DNA of 64,000 nucleotides from an uncultured Bacteroidales bacterium (lineage in GTDB: Bacteria; Bacteroidota; Bacteroidia; Bacteroidales; Muribaculaceae). A model generated the notes under the pieces. It was not told the origin of the DNA. It worked only from the letters and a program-made list of their open reading frames with translations, and made no database searches. The stretch is from assembly GCA_947173955.1 (NCBI GenBank), contig CAMWHE010000001.1:124001-188000 (forward strand), given 5' to 3'. Shown here piece by piece: positions 51,697 through 60,018 of the stretch. How positions within the stretch are numbered: the first letter of the stretch is position 1; each line of letters begins with the position of its first letter. The translations under genes were made by a program, and so were the position numbers.

Positions 51697-52545
51697 ATGT
51701 TAGACCACTATGATTTAAGAATGCTCAATGTCGGATACGAGCCTAATGGATCTGACTGGAATTGGAGAAATGTATGCTCCCCGTTTGCACGTATTTATCT
51801 CGTCGCTAAAGGAAATGCAGAAATACGTTTCGAACAATTCACTTTAAAGCTATCCGAAGGTTATATGTATCTGATTCCACCTTATACCAGACATACTTGC
51901 ATAGGAAATGATAATTTCGTCCATTATTATATCCATCTGTATGAGTCACCGGATGATGAGTCCTTGATGTTTGAGGATATCAGCTTCGGAATGGAATATA
52001 AAGCGGCCGATGCGGATAAAGCTGTCTTCAAGATGCTCTATACTTTATTTCCTGAAACGCAACTGTCGGTAACCGATCCCGAAAAATACGATAATAATTC
52101 GGAACTGAGCAAATATAACATTAACTTCATAAACCGGCCGCCCTGTGAGCGAATGCTGATAAAAGGGTCAATGCTCGTTCTGATTTCCCGTTTTATCAAT
52201 GACGAACGAAATGTCATAAGAAATAACGACACCCGATTGATCGATGTCAGAAACTACATAAACCGACACATTACCGAAGACATTCAGATCTCTTTATTAT
52301 CCGATATGGCATGCTTGAGTCAGTCGCATTTTATCAGAAAATTCAAAGCGGCATTCGGTGTGCCTCCAAAGCAATATATTATCAGAAGAAGGATTGAAAG
52401 AGCTGAATTTATGTTACTTATCCACAATAATCCTATAAAAAGCATCGCACTTTCAGTGGGATTTGACGATGTATCTCTATTTGTCAAGACATTCAAGAGC
52501 TATACAGGTATGACACCGCTTGAATACCGCAGACACAATAGATAA
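51697..52545 (+). CDS. AraC-family transcriptional regulator
   Basis: This 282-aa regulator has an N-terminal cupin-type sensor (residues about 20-100: RIYLVAKGNAEIRFEQFTLK, YMYLIPPYTRHTCIG) and a C-terminal AraC DNA-binding pair. The first helix-turn-helix lies in DIQISLLSDMACLSQSHFIRKFK, with FGVPPKQYIIRRRIERAE, and the second in NPIKSIALSVGFDDVSLFVKTFKSYTGMTPLEYR. The cupin usually binds a sugar or similar small ligand. It is divergent from the beta-helix gene and is its likely activator. A strong terminator follows. Confidence 0.92.
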   Translation: MLDHYDLRMLNVGYEPNGSDWNWRNVCSPFARIYLVAKGNAEIRFEQFTLKLSEGYMYLIPPYTRHTCIGNDNFVHYYIHLYESPDDESLMFEDISFGMEYKAADADKAVFKMLYTLFPETQLSVTDPEKYDNNSELSKYNINFINRPPCERMLIKGSMLVLISRFINDERNVIRNNDTRLIDVRNYINRHITEDIQISLLSDMACLSQSHFIRKFKAAFGVPPKQYIIRRRIERAEFMLLIHNNPIKSIALSVGFDDVSLFVKTFKSYTGMTPLEYRRHNR

Positions 52546-52547
52546 AT

Positions 52548-52585
52548 AAAAAAAGCAGGTCTCACTCTCGATACCTGCTTTTTTT
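52548..52585 (+). terminator. Terminator between AraC and the nucleotidyltransferase gene
   Basis: AAAAAAAGCAGGT (52548-52560) pairs with ACCTGCTTTTTTT (52573-52585); the A and T flanks allow function on both strands. Confidence 0.85.
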
Positions 52586-52605
52586 AATGATTTAATATTT
52601 CTTCT

Positions 52606-53508
52606 TTAAAAGAGTTTTTCGGGATAAGTACCGTTATCGTGGAGTTCTTTAAATTTTGCAACTACACCATCGCGGTCAGCTGCATAGGTTACACCAAACC
52701 ATTTGGAAGTTGTGTCAAGCACTTTGACCGTAGCCTCGCCTGAATTGATGAGGGCATCGATCGCAAGGGGGATGAAGAATTCAGCCTTGGGAGTATTGAT
52801 ATCCTTATCAAGGAATTTGCGGAACTCGCGATCAGAATAGTCAAAATAGTCGGGTGTGAAACCCCAGAGATTCATTGACACGGGTGTCGTGGGTTCAAGT
52901 GTCTGCACCTGACCGTTTTCGTCAGTAAACACAATATTGTGATTATCGTCATAGCTAATAGCTGTACGCTCGACAACCGAGGTCAGCAGACCATCCTTTG
53001 TTTCACATACGCCACGTGCTACTGAGCCATTCTCGGTCATAGTGTTGCCTACACGGAAGCCTACCATGCAATAGTCGCCTTTACGATCGCGGGGACGCTG
53101 AAGCTCTTTGGCAATAACCTCGAAAGCATCACGGCCATAGAAGTCGTCGGCGTTGATTACTGCAAACGGCTCTTTGATTACATCCTTGCCCATGAGTACG
53201 GCATGGTTTGTACCCCAGGGTTTGGAGCGATCCGTCGGGCAGGTATATCCTTCCGGAAGTTTATCTGTTGATTGGAATACGACTTCAACGGGGATATGAC
53301 CCTCATATTTAGAGAGAATCTTTTCGCGGAAGTCCTGCTCGAAATCTTTGCGGATTACAAATACAACCTTCCCGAAGCCACTCTTGATGGCGTCGTAGAT
53401 AGAATAGTCCATAATTGTTTCGCCATTGGGACCAAGGGGGTCAAGCTGCTTGAGACCACCGTAGCGGCTACCCATACCGGCTGCCAGAACGAATAATGTC
53501 GGTTTCAT
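52606..53508 (-). CDS. Sugar-phosphate nucleotidyltransferase of the galactose operon
   Basis: This 300-aa NDP-sugar pyrophosphorylase-like protein has the nucleotide site LFVLAAGMGSRYGGLKQLDP, LGPNGETIMDYSIYDA, VINADDFYGRDAFE with the metal Asp, and VVERTAISYDDN. It differs from RmlA in length and motif detail. It is the last gene of galK-galM, 5 bp after galM, and no galT is present in the window. It may therefore make UDP-galactose or UDP-glucose from the sugar 1-phosphate; this is inference from context, not from the sequence. Confidence 0.8.
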   Translation of the reverse strand: MKPTLFVLAAGMGSRYGGLKQLDPLGPNGETIMDYSIYDAIKSGFGKVVFVIRKDFEQDFREKILSKYEGHIPVEVVFQSTDKLPEGYTCPTDRSKPWGTNHAVLMGKDVIKEPFAVINADDFYGRDAFEVIAKELQRPRDRKGDYCMVGFRVGNTMTENGSVARGVCETKDGLLTSVVERTAISYDDNHNIVFTDENGQVQTLEPTTPVSMNLWGFTPDYFDYSDREFRKFLDKDINTPKAEFFIPLAIDALINSGEATVKVLDTTSKWFGVTYAADRDGVVAKFKELHDNGTYPEKLF

Positions 53509-53513
53509 GTAGG

Positions 53514-54563
53514 TTATTTTTTAAAGCTAAATCTTATTATTTCTTTATAATGCTCTCCGGGCGAAAGGATTGCCGAGGGGAATTGAGGTTTATTTGGTGC
53601 GTCAGGGAATCCCTGGCATTCGAGAGCTACAGCGGCGTAATCATGGTAGACGGCGCCATCCTTACCCTCGGGGCTACCGTTCAGCCAGTTGCCACCATAC
53701 ACCTGAAGGCCGGGCTGAGTCGTAGCAACTTCAACACTTCTTCCTGTGACAGGATCAGAAAGTACAGCTACACTGCGGAGATGACCCTTCTCATAGTCGT
53801 CAAGCACCCAGCAATGGTCATATCCCTTGCCAATCTTAAGCGCGTCAAAATCTGCGTACATATCCCGCCCGATAGCCTTAGGCTCTGTAAAGTCCATCGG
53901 CGTACCCGCCACGGGAGCAAATTCACCTGTCGGGATCTGAGTATCGTCAGTCGGAAGCCATTTTGATGCTTTTATCTGAAGCTTGTGACCTGTCATGGAT
54001 CCGGCATTATGCCCACGTAGATTGAAATAGACATGGTTGGTAAGATTAACCGGCGTTTTCGCGTCTGTTTCAGCCTCAAGCGTTAGAGTAAGGACATTGT
54101 CTTCTGTCCATGTATAGGTAGCCGTGACTTGAAGATTGCCGGGGTAGCCCTCTTCTCCGTCGGCGGCGCAATAGGAGAATACGACTGTATTGTCGCCTTT
54201 GCACTCAGATTTCCATATCTGATTCTGGAAACCCTCGGGACCGCCATGCAATGCGTTCGGACCATTATTGATTGCCAGAGAATACTTTTCCCCGTCAATC
54301 TCAAAATGACCTTTACCAATACGGTTGGCAAAGCGTCCGGGAACTTTACCGGAACACGGACCGTCATAGAGATAGTCGGCCGGATTGGCATAGCCCATCA
54401 CTACATCTGCAAGCTTGCCATCTTTATCTGGCACTATTACGCTAACAATTCCGGCGCCAAGACTTGAAAGAGTCACAGACGCTCCGGAAGCATTCGTAAT
54501 AGTGTAAAGTGTAATGTCCCCTTTTGGCGACACTACACTTTTACTTTCGATATTCATGCTCAT
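53514..54563 (-). CDS. galM: Aldose 1-epimerase (galactose mutarotase)
   Basis: GalM interconverts beta- and alpha-galactose so that GalK can use it. The 349-aa beta-sandwich protein has GPNALHGGPEGFQNQIW with the substrate His, VNLTNHVYFNLRGHNAGS with the catalytic His, and YAAVALECQGFPDAPNKPQF with the catalytic Glu. The start overlaps the galK stop by one base (TAATG), so translation is coupled. MNIESKSVV, two codons later, is another possible start. Confidence 0.95.
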   Translation of the reverse strand: MSMNIESKSVVSPKGDITLYTITNASGASVTLSSLGAGIVSVIVPDKDGKLADVVMGYANPADYLYDGPCSGKVPGRFANRIGKGHFEIDGEKYSLAINNGPNALHGGPEGFQNQIWKSECKGDNTVVFSYCAADGEEGYPGNLQVTATYTWTEDNVLTLTLEAETDAKTPVNLTNHVYFNLRGHNAGSMTGHKLQIKASKWLPTDDTQIPTGEFAPVAGTPMDFTEPKAIGRDMYADFDALKIGKGYDHCWVLDDYEKGHLRSVAVLSDPVTGRSVEVATTQPGLQVYGGNWLNGSPEGKDGAVYHDYAAVALECQGFPDAPNKPQFPSAILSPGEHYKEIIRFSFKK

Positions 54564-55702
54564 TATTCACATTTGTGAGCGCCGTCGCTGATGACTACGT
54601 CAATCACAACAGGCTCATGGCCATATTTCTCGTTGAATTTCTTTTTGGCTGTAGCCACAAAGTTGTCATAAAGGTCATCCTTGACAAGGTTGATTGTACA
54701 ACCGCCAAAACCACCGCCCATAATACGCGAACCGGTCACACCGCATTCTTTTGCGATATCGTTGAGATAGTCAAGTTCCTCGCATGATACCTCATAGTCT
54801 TTGGAAAGGCCTTCGTGAGTCTCATACATTTTCTTGCCGACTGTCTCATAGTCGCCCTTGACGAGAGCGTCACATACGGCAAGCACACGATCCTTTTCGC
54901 CGATGACATAGCGGGCGCGCATATAATCTTCCGCTGTAATATCGCTCTTGATTTTGTCAAGATCTTCCATAGTCGCATCGCGGAGAGTCTCGATGCCGAG
55001 ACGTGCTGCCACACGCTCGCACGACTGACGGCGCTTATTGTAGGGGGAATCCTTTAGTTCGTGTTTTACCTTTGAATCAAGAAGAACGAGCTTGTAGCCT
55101 TCTGGATTGAAGGGATAGTATTCATGCTCAAGAGAGCGACAGTCAAGGCGCATCAGGTGGCCTGCTTTACCAAAAACGGATGCAAACTGGTCCATGATAC
55201 CGCAGTTTACACCGCAATAATTATGTTCGGTTGACTGACCAATTTTTGCAAGCTCGAATTTGTCGATAGAGTTATCGTTGAACATATCGTTGAGAGCGAA
55301 TGCAAAACAGCTCTCAAGTGCTGCAGATGATGACAGACCGGCACCAAGAGGTACATTGCCGGCAAAAACTGCATCAAATCCATGGACTTTACCGCCTCGC
55401 TTGATGATTTCGCGACAAACACCGAAGATGTAGCGAGCCCATGACTGTGAGGGCGCATCAGCTTCATTGAGGCCGAATTCGGCATACTCACTTATATCGA
55501 TCGAGAATACTCTTACTTTGTCTGTACCATTGGGCTTGAGCTCCGCCATAATCACTTTATCGATAGCCCCGGGAAATACAAAACCTCCGTTATAGTCGGT
55601 GTGTTCGCCGATGAGATTGATACGGCCGGCAGAGGCATAGAGGGTGCCTTCGGAACCGAAACGTGTTTTAAACTCCTGATTAATTTTAGTTTTCATTGTC
55701 AT
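54563..55702 (-). CDS. galK: Galactokinase
   Basis: GalK phosphorylates alpha-D-galactose to galactose 1-phosphate, the first step of the Leloir pathway. The 379-aa GHMP kinase has the galactose signature GRINLIGEHTDYNGGFVFPG, the ATP motif PLGAGLSSSAALESCFAF, GVNCGIMDQFASVFGKAGH and the C-terminal VTGSRIMGGGFGGCTINL. The start may be 55702 (MTMKTK) or 55696 (MKTK). A promoter with a 20-nt spacer lies about 40 nt upstream. It heads the three-gene galactose unit. Confidence 0.96.
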   Translation of the reverse strand: MTMKTKINQEFKTRFGSEGTLYASAGRINLIGEHTDYNGGFVFPGAIDKVIMAELKPNGTDKVRVFSIDISEYAEFGLNEADAPSQSWARYIFGVCREIIKRGGKVHGFDAVFAGNVPLGAGLSSSAALESCFAFALNDMFNDNSIDKFELAKIGQSTEHNYCGVNCGIMDQFASVFGKAGHLMRLDCRSLEHEYYPFNPEGYKLVLLDSKVKHELKDSPYNKRRQSCERVAARLGIETLRDATMEDLDKIKSDITAEDYMRARYVIGEKDRVLAVCDALVKGDYETVGKKMYETHEGLSKDYEVSCEELDYLNDIAKECGVTGSRIMGGGFGGCTINLVKDDLYDNFVATAKKKFNEKYGHEPVVIDVVISDGAHKCE

Positions 55703-55739
55703 GATTTAAAGTGAGTGTTTAGGTTGTTATTTCTTTTTG

Positions 55740-55771
55740 CAAATGTAACAAATTAGTCGGAATGTATCAAA
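55740..55771 (-). promoter_or_regulatory. Promoter of galK-galM-nucleotidyltransferase
   Basis: Minus-strand TTTG (55771-55768) and TACATTTG (55747-55740) with a 20-nt spacer; leader about 35-40 nt. Confidence 0.7.
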
Positions 55772-55823
55772 TCTTTTTTAGCAAACGGCCAAACTGATAC
55801 GAGACTTTTTATATCCTTTTTCG

Positions 55824-55831
55824 TATCTTTG
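55824..55831 (+). promoter_or_regulatory. -7 element of priA, close to the start codon
   Basis: TATCTTTG ends 8 nt before the priA ATG, implying an almost leaderless mRNA. No TTTG at -33 was found. Confidence 0.5.
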
Positions 55832-55839
55832 TATTTGCA

Positions 55840-58302
55840 ATGGATAAATATGCCGAAATATTATTACCGCTTCCTTTGGACACGTCATTTACCTACCGGA
55901 TTCCAAAGGAGATGGAGTCACGTGTCGCTGTTGGGCACAGAGTAATTGTGCCCTTCGGGGCGAAACGGTTTTATACCGGTATAGTCGAATCCATTGTAAC
56001 AAAGGCGCCCGAAGGTTTTGAGGTAAAGGATATAGCGCTGGCTCTTGACGACAAGCCGATCTTACGGCATCCGCAACTGAAGCTATGGCACTGGATAGCA
56101 GATTACTATTTATGCTCGGCCGGCGATGTTTACAAAGCTGCCGTGCCCTCCGGTCTTAAGATTGAAAGCGAGACTTTCATTGAAATCAATCCGGACTATG
56201 AGCCAATTGGCGATGAAATTCTATCAGAACGCGAATCCATAATCTTCCAGCTGCTTGATCACGAAGGGGCTATGACCGTAGGGACTGTCGCGACAAAGAC
56301 CGGATTGAAAAACGTCCAGGTTGCAGTCAACTCACTCATCGACCGGGGCATGATCATCATATCTGAAAAGCTGGTCGAACGTTACCGCCCGCTTAGAATA
56401 GCGTGCGTCAGACCGGAATTTGATCCGGCATCGATTTCAGAAGCTTTCGCCAAAGTCAAGGGAGCTCCCAAACAGGAGAAACTGCTCCTCGCCTTGATAG
56501 AAATGAGCGGATGGCAGCGTCCTGAAAACGAACACAAGGAAGTGATCCGCACGGAGCTGCTAAAGCGAGCGGATTGCACATCAGCAATACTGCTGACTTT
56601 AGAAAAGAAAGGGTTGCTATCTTCATATAAAAAAGAAATCAATCGCTTCGCATATGATGGCTCAAAAACGATCGAACTGCCACGGCTCAGCAGCGCGCAA
56701 GCAACAGCTCTGCATGAGATACACCAGTCATGGCGACAGCATGATATCACACTTCTGCACGGAGTGACCTCCTCAGGCAAAACAGAAATATACCAGCACC
56801 TGATAGCCGATGTAATACGTCGCGGCGACCAGGCATTGTTTCTGGTCCCGGAAATAGCGCTTACAACTCAGTTGACAAAGCGATTGCAAGCTGTCTTCGG
56901 CAAAGATGTCATTGTATATCACTCCAAATTCAGCGACAACGAACGTGTCGATATATGGAAGCGCCTTTTGGACACCAACAACCCGTGCGTGGTACTTGGA
57001 GCCCGCTCATCAGTATTTCTCCCCTTCTATCACCTCGGACTGGTCATAGTCGATGAAGAACATGAGTCAAGCTTCAAACAATATGACCCGGCTCCCCGCT
57101 ACAACGCACGCGATGTCGCAATCGTGCTCGCATCGATGCATGGTGCAAAGACGCTTCTTGGATCTGCAACACCTTCGATTGAGACATATTATAAAGCCAC
57201 CGCCGGTAAGTTTGGTCTTGTATCGTTGCTGAAACGCTACAACGATATACCACTGCCGGACATCTCCGTAATCGATCTCCACCGAGCCCGTCAGACAAAA
57301 AAAATGTCGGGCACATTCAGCCTCGAGACTGTAGACAGAGCCAGAAAAGCACTTTCCGAGGGCAATCAGATAATCCTCTTCCAGCCCCGACGCGGCTATT
57401 CGCCACTGGCACGGTGCCGACAGTGCGCATGGACTCCCAGATGTACTAAATGTGATGTAGCTCTTACCTATCACCGCGATATTGATCGCCTTATATGCCA
57501 CTACTGCGGATCGGAGTATCCACTCCCGCGCGTTTGTCCGCAATGCAAGGAGCCGGCTATCGAGACACTGGGTTACGGAACGGAACGAGTTGAAGATGAA
57601 GTAACAAAGCTTTTTCCGGAGAAGCGTATCCTCCGTCTTGACCTTGACACGACACGCAACAAATCGAGCTATGAGACTATCGTAGACGACTTTTCCGCAC
57701 GTAAGGGCGATATACTTGTCGGTACACAGATGGTAACCAAAGGACTTGATTTCGAAGGCGTCAGTCTCGTAGGTGTACTGAATGCCGATATGCTTATCAA
57801 CTTTCCTGACTTCAGATCATCGGAAAGAGCATTCAATACTATCGAACAGGTAGCCGGACGCGCCGGACGACGCGAAGGACAGTCGGGTCAAGTGCTCATA
57901 CAGAGTTACGAACCTTCACATCCACTCTTCGGCTATATTATAAATCATGATTATCTTGGATTTTATAACCATGAAATCGCCGAGCGAGAACGATACTTTT
58001 ATCCCCCCTTCACCCGCATCATTTATCTTTATCTGAAGCACCGCGACCGCGGCCTAATCGACAGAATAGCCCGAGAATACGGCCGTAGGCTGACTGATAT
58101 ATTCGGTCAACGCATCTACGGGCCGGAGCGACCATCTATCGAGCGGATAAACAACCTGTATATTCGCAAGATAATGCTTAAAGTAGAAGTCGAAGCATCC
58201 ATGAAACGTGTAAAAGAAATTTTGCGCGAGGTTTACAATGAAGCAATGCAGAATCCAATGCTCAAGGGATTGACAATTTACTATGACGTCGATCCGTTTT
58301 AG
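55840..58302 (+). CDS. priA: Primosomal protein N' (replication restart helicase PriA)
   Basis: PriA recognises stalled forks and D-loops, unwinds the lagging strand and reloads the replisome. The 820-aa protein has the DNA-binding start YAEILLPLPLDTSFTYRIP, helicase motif I LLHGVTSSGKTEIYQHLI, the LVPEIALTTQL segment, Walker B VIVDEEHESSFKQ, the zinc cluster CRQCAWTPRCTKCDVAL ... CHYCGSEYPLPRVCPQCKE with eight Cys, and motifs V-VI VGTQMVTKGLDFEGVSLVGV and EQVAGRAGRREG. All parts are intact. Confidence 0.97.
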   Translation: MDKYAEILLPLPLDTSFTYRIPKEMESRVAVGHRVIVPFGAKRFYTGIVESIVTKAPEGFEVKDIALALDDKPILRHPQLKLWHWIADYYLCSAGDVYKAAVPSGLKIESETFIEINPDYEPIGDEILSERESIIFQLLDHEGAMTVGTVATKTGLKNVQVAVNSLIDRGMIIISEKLVERYRPLRIACVRPEFDPASISEAFAKVKGAPKQEKLLLALIEMSGWQRPENEHKEVIRTELLKRADCTSAILLTLEKKGLLSSYKKEINRFAYDGSKTIELPRLSSAQATALHEIHQSWRQHDITLLHGVTSSGKTEIYQHLIADVIRRGDQALFLVPEIALTTQLTKRLQAVFGKDVIVYHSKFSDNERVDIWKRLLDTNNPCVVLGARSSVFLPFYHLGLVIVDEEHESSFKQYDPAPRYNARDVAIVLASMHGAKTLLGSATPSIETYYKATAGKFGLVSLLKRYNDIPLPDISVIDLHRARQTKKMSGTFSLETVDRARKALSEGNQIILFQPRRGYSPLARCRQCAWTPRCTKCDVALTYHRDIDRLICHYCGSEYPLPRVCPQCKEPAIETLGYGTERVEDEVTKLFPEKRILRLDLDTTRNKSSYETIVDDFSARKGDILVGTQMVTKGLDFEGVSLVGVLNADMLINFPDFRSSERAFNTIEQVAGRAGRREGQSGQVLIQSYEPSHPLFGYIINHDYLGFYNHEIAERERYFYPPFTRIIYLYLKHRDRGLIDRIAREYGRRLTDIFGQRIYGPERPSIERINNLYIRKIMLKVEVEASMKRVKEILREVYNEAMQNPMLKGLTIYYDVDPF

Positions 58303-58380
58303 CGATAATAAATAAATCACAAGTAATCAACTACATAAAATAGCACCGATAAATTTTTAATAAAAAAAGTAGACATAACG

Positions 58381-58411
58381 CTTGCAGATTCAAAAATTAT
58401 GCCTACCTTTG
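58381..58411 (+). promoter_or_regulatory. Promoter of the tRNA-Gly/tRNA-Leu unit
   Basis: TTG (58382-58384) and TACCTTTG (58404-58411) are 19 nt apart; the first tRNA begins 32 nt later. Confidence 0.75.
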
Positions 58412-58443
58412 CACTGCAAACGCGAAAAAGCGGTCATTGAAAT

Positions 58444-58516
58444 GCGAAAATAGCTCAGTTGGTAGAGCACAACCTTGCCAAGGTTGGGGTCGCGGGTTCG
58501 AGTCCCGTTTTTCGCT
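58444..58516 (+). tRNA. tRNA-Gly(GCC)
   Basis: This 73-nt cloverleaf has acceptor GCGAAAA with TTTTCGC, discriminator T, D-arm TAGCTCAGTTGGTAGAGC, anticodon stem CAACC/GGTTG with loop TTGCCAA (GCC), and T-loop GGTTCGAGTCC. CCA is not encoded. Confidence 0.95.
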
Positions 58517-58577
58517 CTACTACATGACTCTCTATATAGCAAATCTCTCACAAAAGAAGATTGCCGAATGATAAAAT

Positions 58578-58661
58578 GTCCGGATGGCGGAATTGGTAGA
58601 CGCGCTACTTTGAGGGGGTAGTGATCATTAGATCGTGTGAGTTCGAGTCTCATTTCGGACA
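58578..58661 (+). tRNA. tRNA-Leu(GAG)
   Basis: This 84-nt class II tRNA has acceptor GTCCGGA with TTCGGAC (one G-U pair), discriminator A, anticodon loop TTGAGGG holding GAG for CUC/CUU, a long variable arm TGATCATTAGATCG and T-loop GTTCGAGTC. CCA is not encoded. It lies 61 bp after tRNA-Gly and shares its promoter. Confidence 0.94.
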
Positions 58662-58665
58662 CTTG

Positions 58666-58700
58666 AAAAAGACCTGTTTGAAATTCAAACAGGTCTTTTT
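58666..58700 (+). terminator. Terminator of the tRNA unit
   Basis: AAAAAGACCTGTTTGA (58666-58681) pairs with TCAAACAGGTCTTTTT (58685-58700), a perfect 16-bp stem that is symmetric and could act on both strands. Confidence 0.9.
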
Positions 58701-58793
58701 CGTTTATTCCCCTACCCTTATCACATAGTTTCGTCCACTAAAGGGTCTGGCCACCATCTCGGCAGAAGGATGCACATACAGCAAACAAAACAA

Positions 58794-58829
58794 AGAAGCT
58801 GAGCCGACAAATATTGTGACTCAGCTTCT
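58794..58829 (-). terminator. Terminator of the wza-wzz unit
   Basis: AGAAGCTGAG (58794-58803) pairs with CTCAGCTTCT (58820-58829). On the minus strand it is followed by TTGTTTTGTTTG. The 93 bp between it and the tRNA terminator hold nothing that I recognise. Confidence 0.7.
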
Positions 58830-58872
58830 ATATGTATTAACAATAGATTCGGTTTAGCACTAGCCGTTATGT

Positions 58873-60009
58873 TCAATCTTTGGCTTCAGTCTTAGAAGAT
58901 TTGCCTTTGATTTTAGCAATTGACTCCTTGACAGTCGGCCCGAATACCACCCAAGCACCGGTCAGGAGGATTCCGAGGAATGCAAACATAATAAGCTTTT
59001 TCATACGGGAAGTCGCAGGCTGAAGAGGTACAGTCGCAGGCTGAAGAACCGCATATACCGGGGTGTCTTGCTGAACTTTTGCACGCGCTTGCTGGAGAAG
59101 GGTCGCAGTGCTGTTATACAGATTAAATGCCAGCGTCACCTCATTACGAAGGCGCTCTTCATCAATTCTACGGGAATTAAGCGTGACATTATGATTCTTG
59201 TCCACATAGTCAGCGTAACGCTGTTGCGCTGCATAATACTCGTCCCGAGCCTCCTCATTGAGAGACTCGGCATAGTGTAAATCCTGCACAGCCTTGCTCG
59301 TACGGTAGTCGGCAATAAAATGTTTCAGATTCTCTGCAACTGTATCAGCTATTTCTGCCGACACTACAGGATCCTGCATTTTAGCTGCTATAGAAATTAC
59401 AGAAGTCTTATTATCAACATTGACCGAGATTCTGCCTCGGATAGCATTTACCATATTCCATTGACGGATGGAAAGATGGGTCGGATCCACGTCGCAACTA
59501 TCCGGTTGCATATCCTTTTTCCCACGGAATATAGATAGGATACCTCCGATTGCCTTTCCTGGCAATCTCGTAACAGAACTCCACCATACAGAACTTGTTT
59601 CATTTTTAATGTAGTCCTCTAATGACATTGTTTTTCCGGCTTCGGTAGTAACCTGAACATCAAAAAGATCCACAATAAATGGAATCGAATTGACAACTTG
59701 CGGATACAAGTCAGGATAAACGGCATCAACAGTCGCCCCTTGCGAAAGGTTTATACCCGCCATGGAGGCTAATGCGCCCAAGTTTCCACCCATCTTGCCC
59801 TTGGTGTCTGAGATCTCCGGCGAAAGCTTTATTGTCGTTAAATATTCCTTTGGCACTGACAGAGCTATTACAAGACCAATCACTACACCGACCAAGCATC
59901 CTTTAATGATAGTCCGGCGACCGTTCCATAATTTTTGAAAGATTTCGATCAGATCTATTTCCGATTCCTCGTCAACGTTCTGCTTCCTTATTTCATCATC
60001 CTGTAACAT
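58873..60009 (-). CDS. Polysaccharide chain-length determinant (Wzz-type)
   Basis: This 378-aa inner-membrane polysaccharide co-polymerase sets glycan length or couples synthesis to export. Two membrane helices frame a periplasmic domain: GCLVGVVIGLVIALSVPKEY near residue 35 and IMFAFLGILLTGAWVVFGP near residue 340. The helical stem with EEARDEYYAAQQRYADYVDK is typical. There is no C-terminal tyrosine kinase domain. It follows the Wza-like gene by 9 bp, so the two are one unit that ends here with a terminator; no glycosyltransferases follow. Confidence 0.9.
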   Translation of the reverse strand: MLQDDEIRKQNVDEESEIDLIEIFQKLWNGRRTIIKGCLVGVVIGLVIALSVPKEYLTTIKLSPEISDTKGKMGGNLGALASMAGINLSQGATVDAVYPDLYPQVVNSIPFIVDLFDVQVTTEAGKTMSLEDYIKNETSSVWWSSVTRLPGKAIGGILSIFRGKKDMQPDSCDVDPTHLSIRQWNMVNAIRGRISVNVDNKTSVISIAAKMQDPVVSAEIADTVAENLKHFIADYRTSKAVQDLHYAESLNEEARDEYYAAQQRYADYVDKNHNVTLNSRRIDEERLRNEVTLAFNLYNSTATLLQQARAKVQQDTPVYAVLQPATVPLQPATSRMKKLIMFAFLGILLTGAWVVFGPTVKESIAKIKGKSSKTEAKD

Positions 60010-60018
60010 CTTTCAAAA

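Noticed and set aside
58666-58829. Invertible promoter or phase-variation site next to wza-wzz
   Set aside because: The two inverted repeats found (58666-58700 and 58794-58829) are compact terminators with T-tracts, not a separated pair of matching recombination sites.
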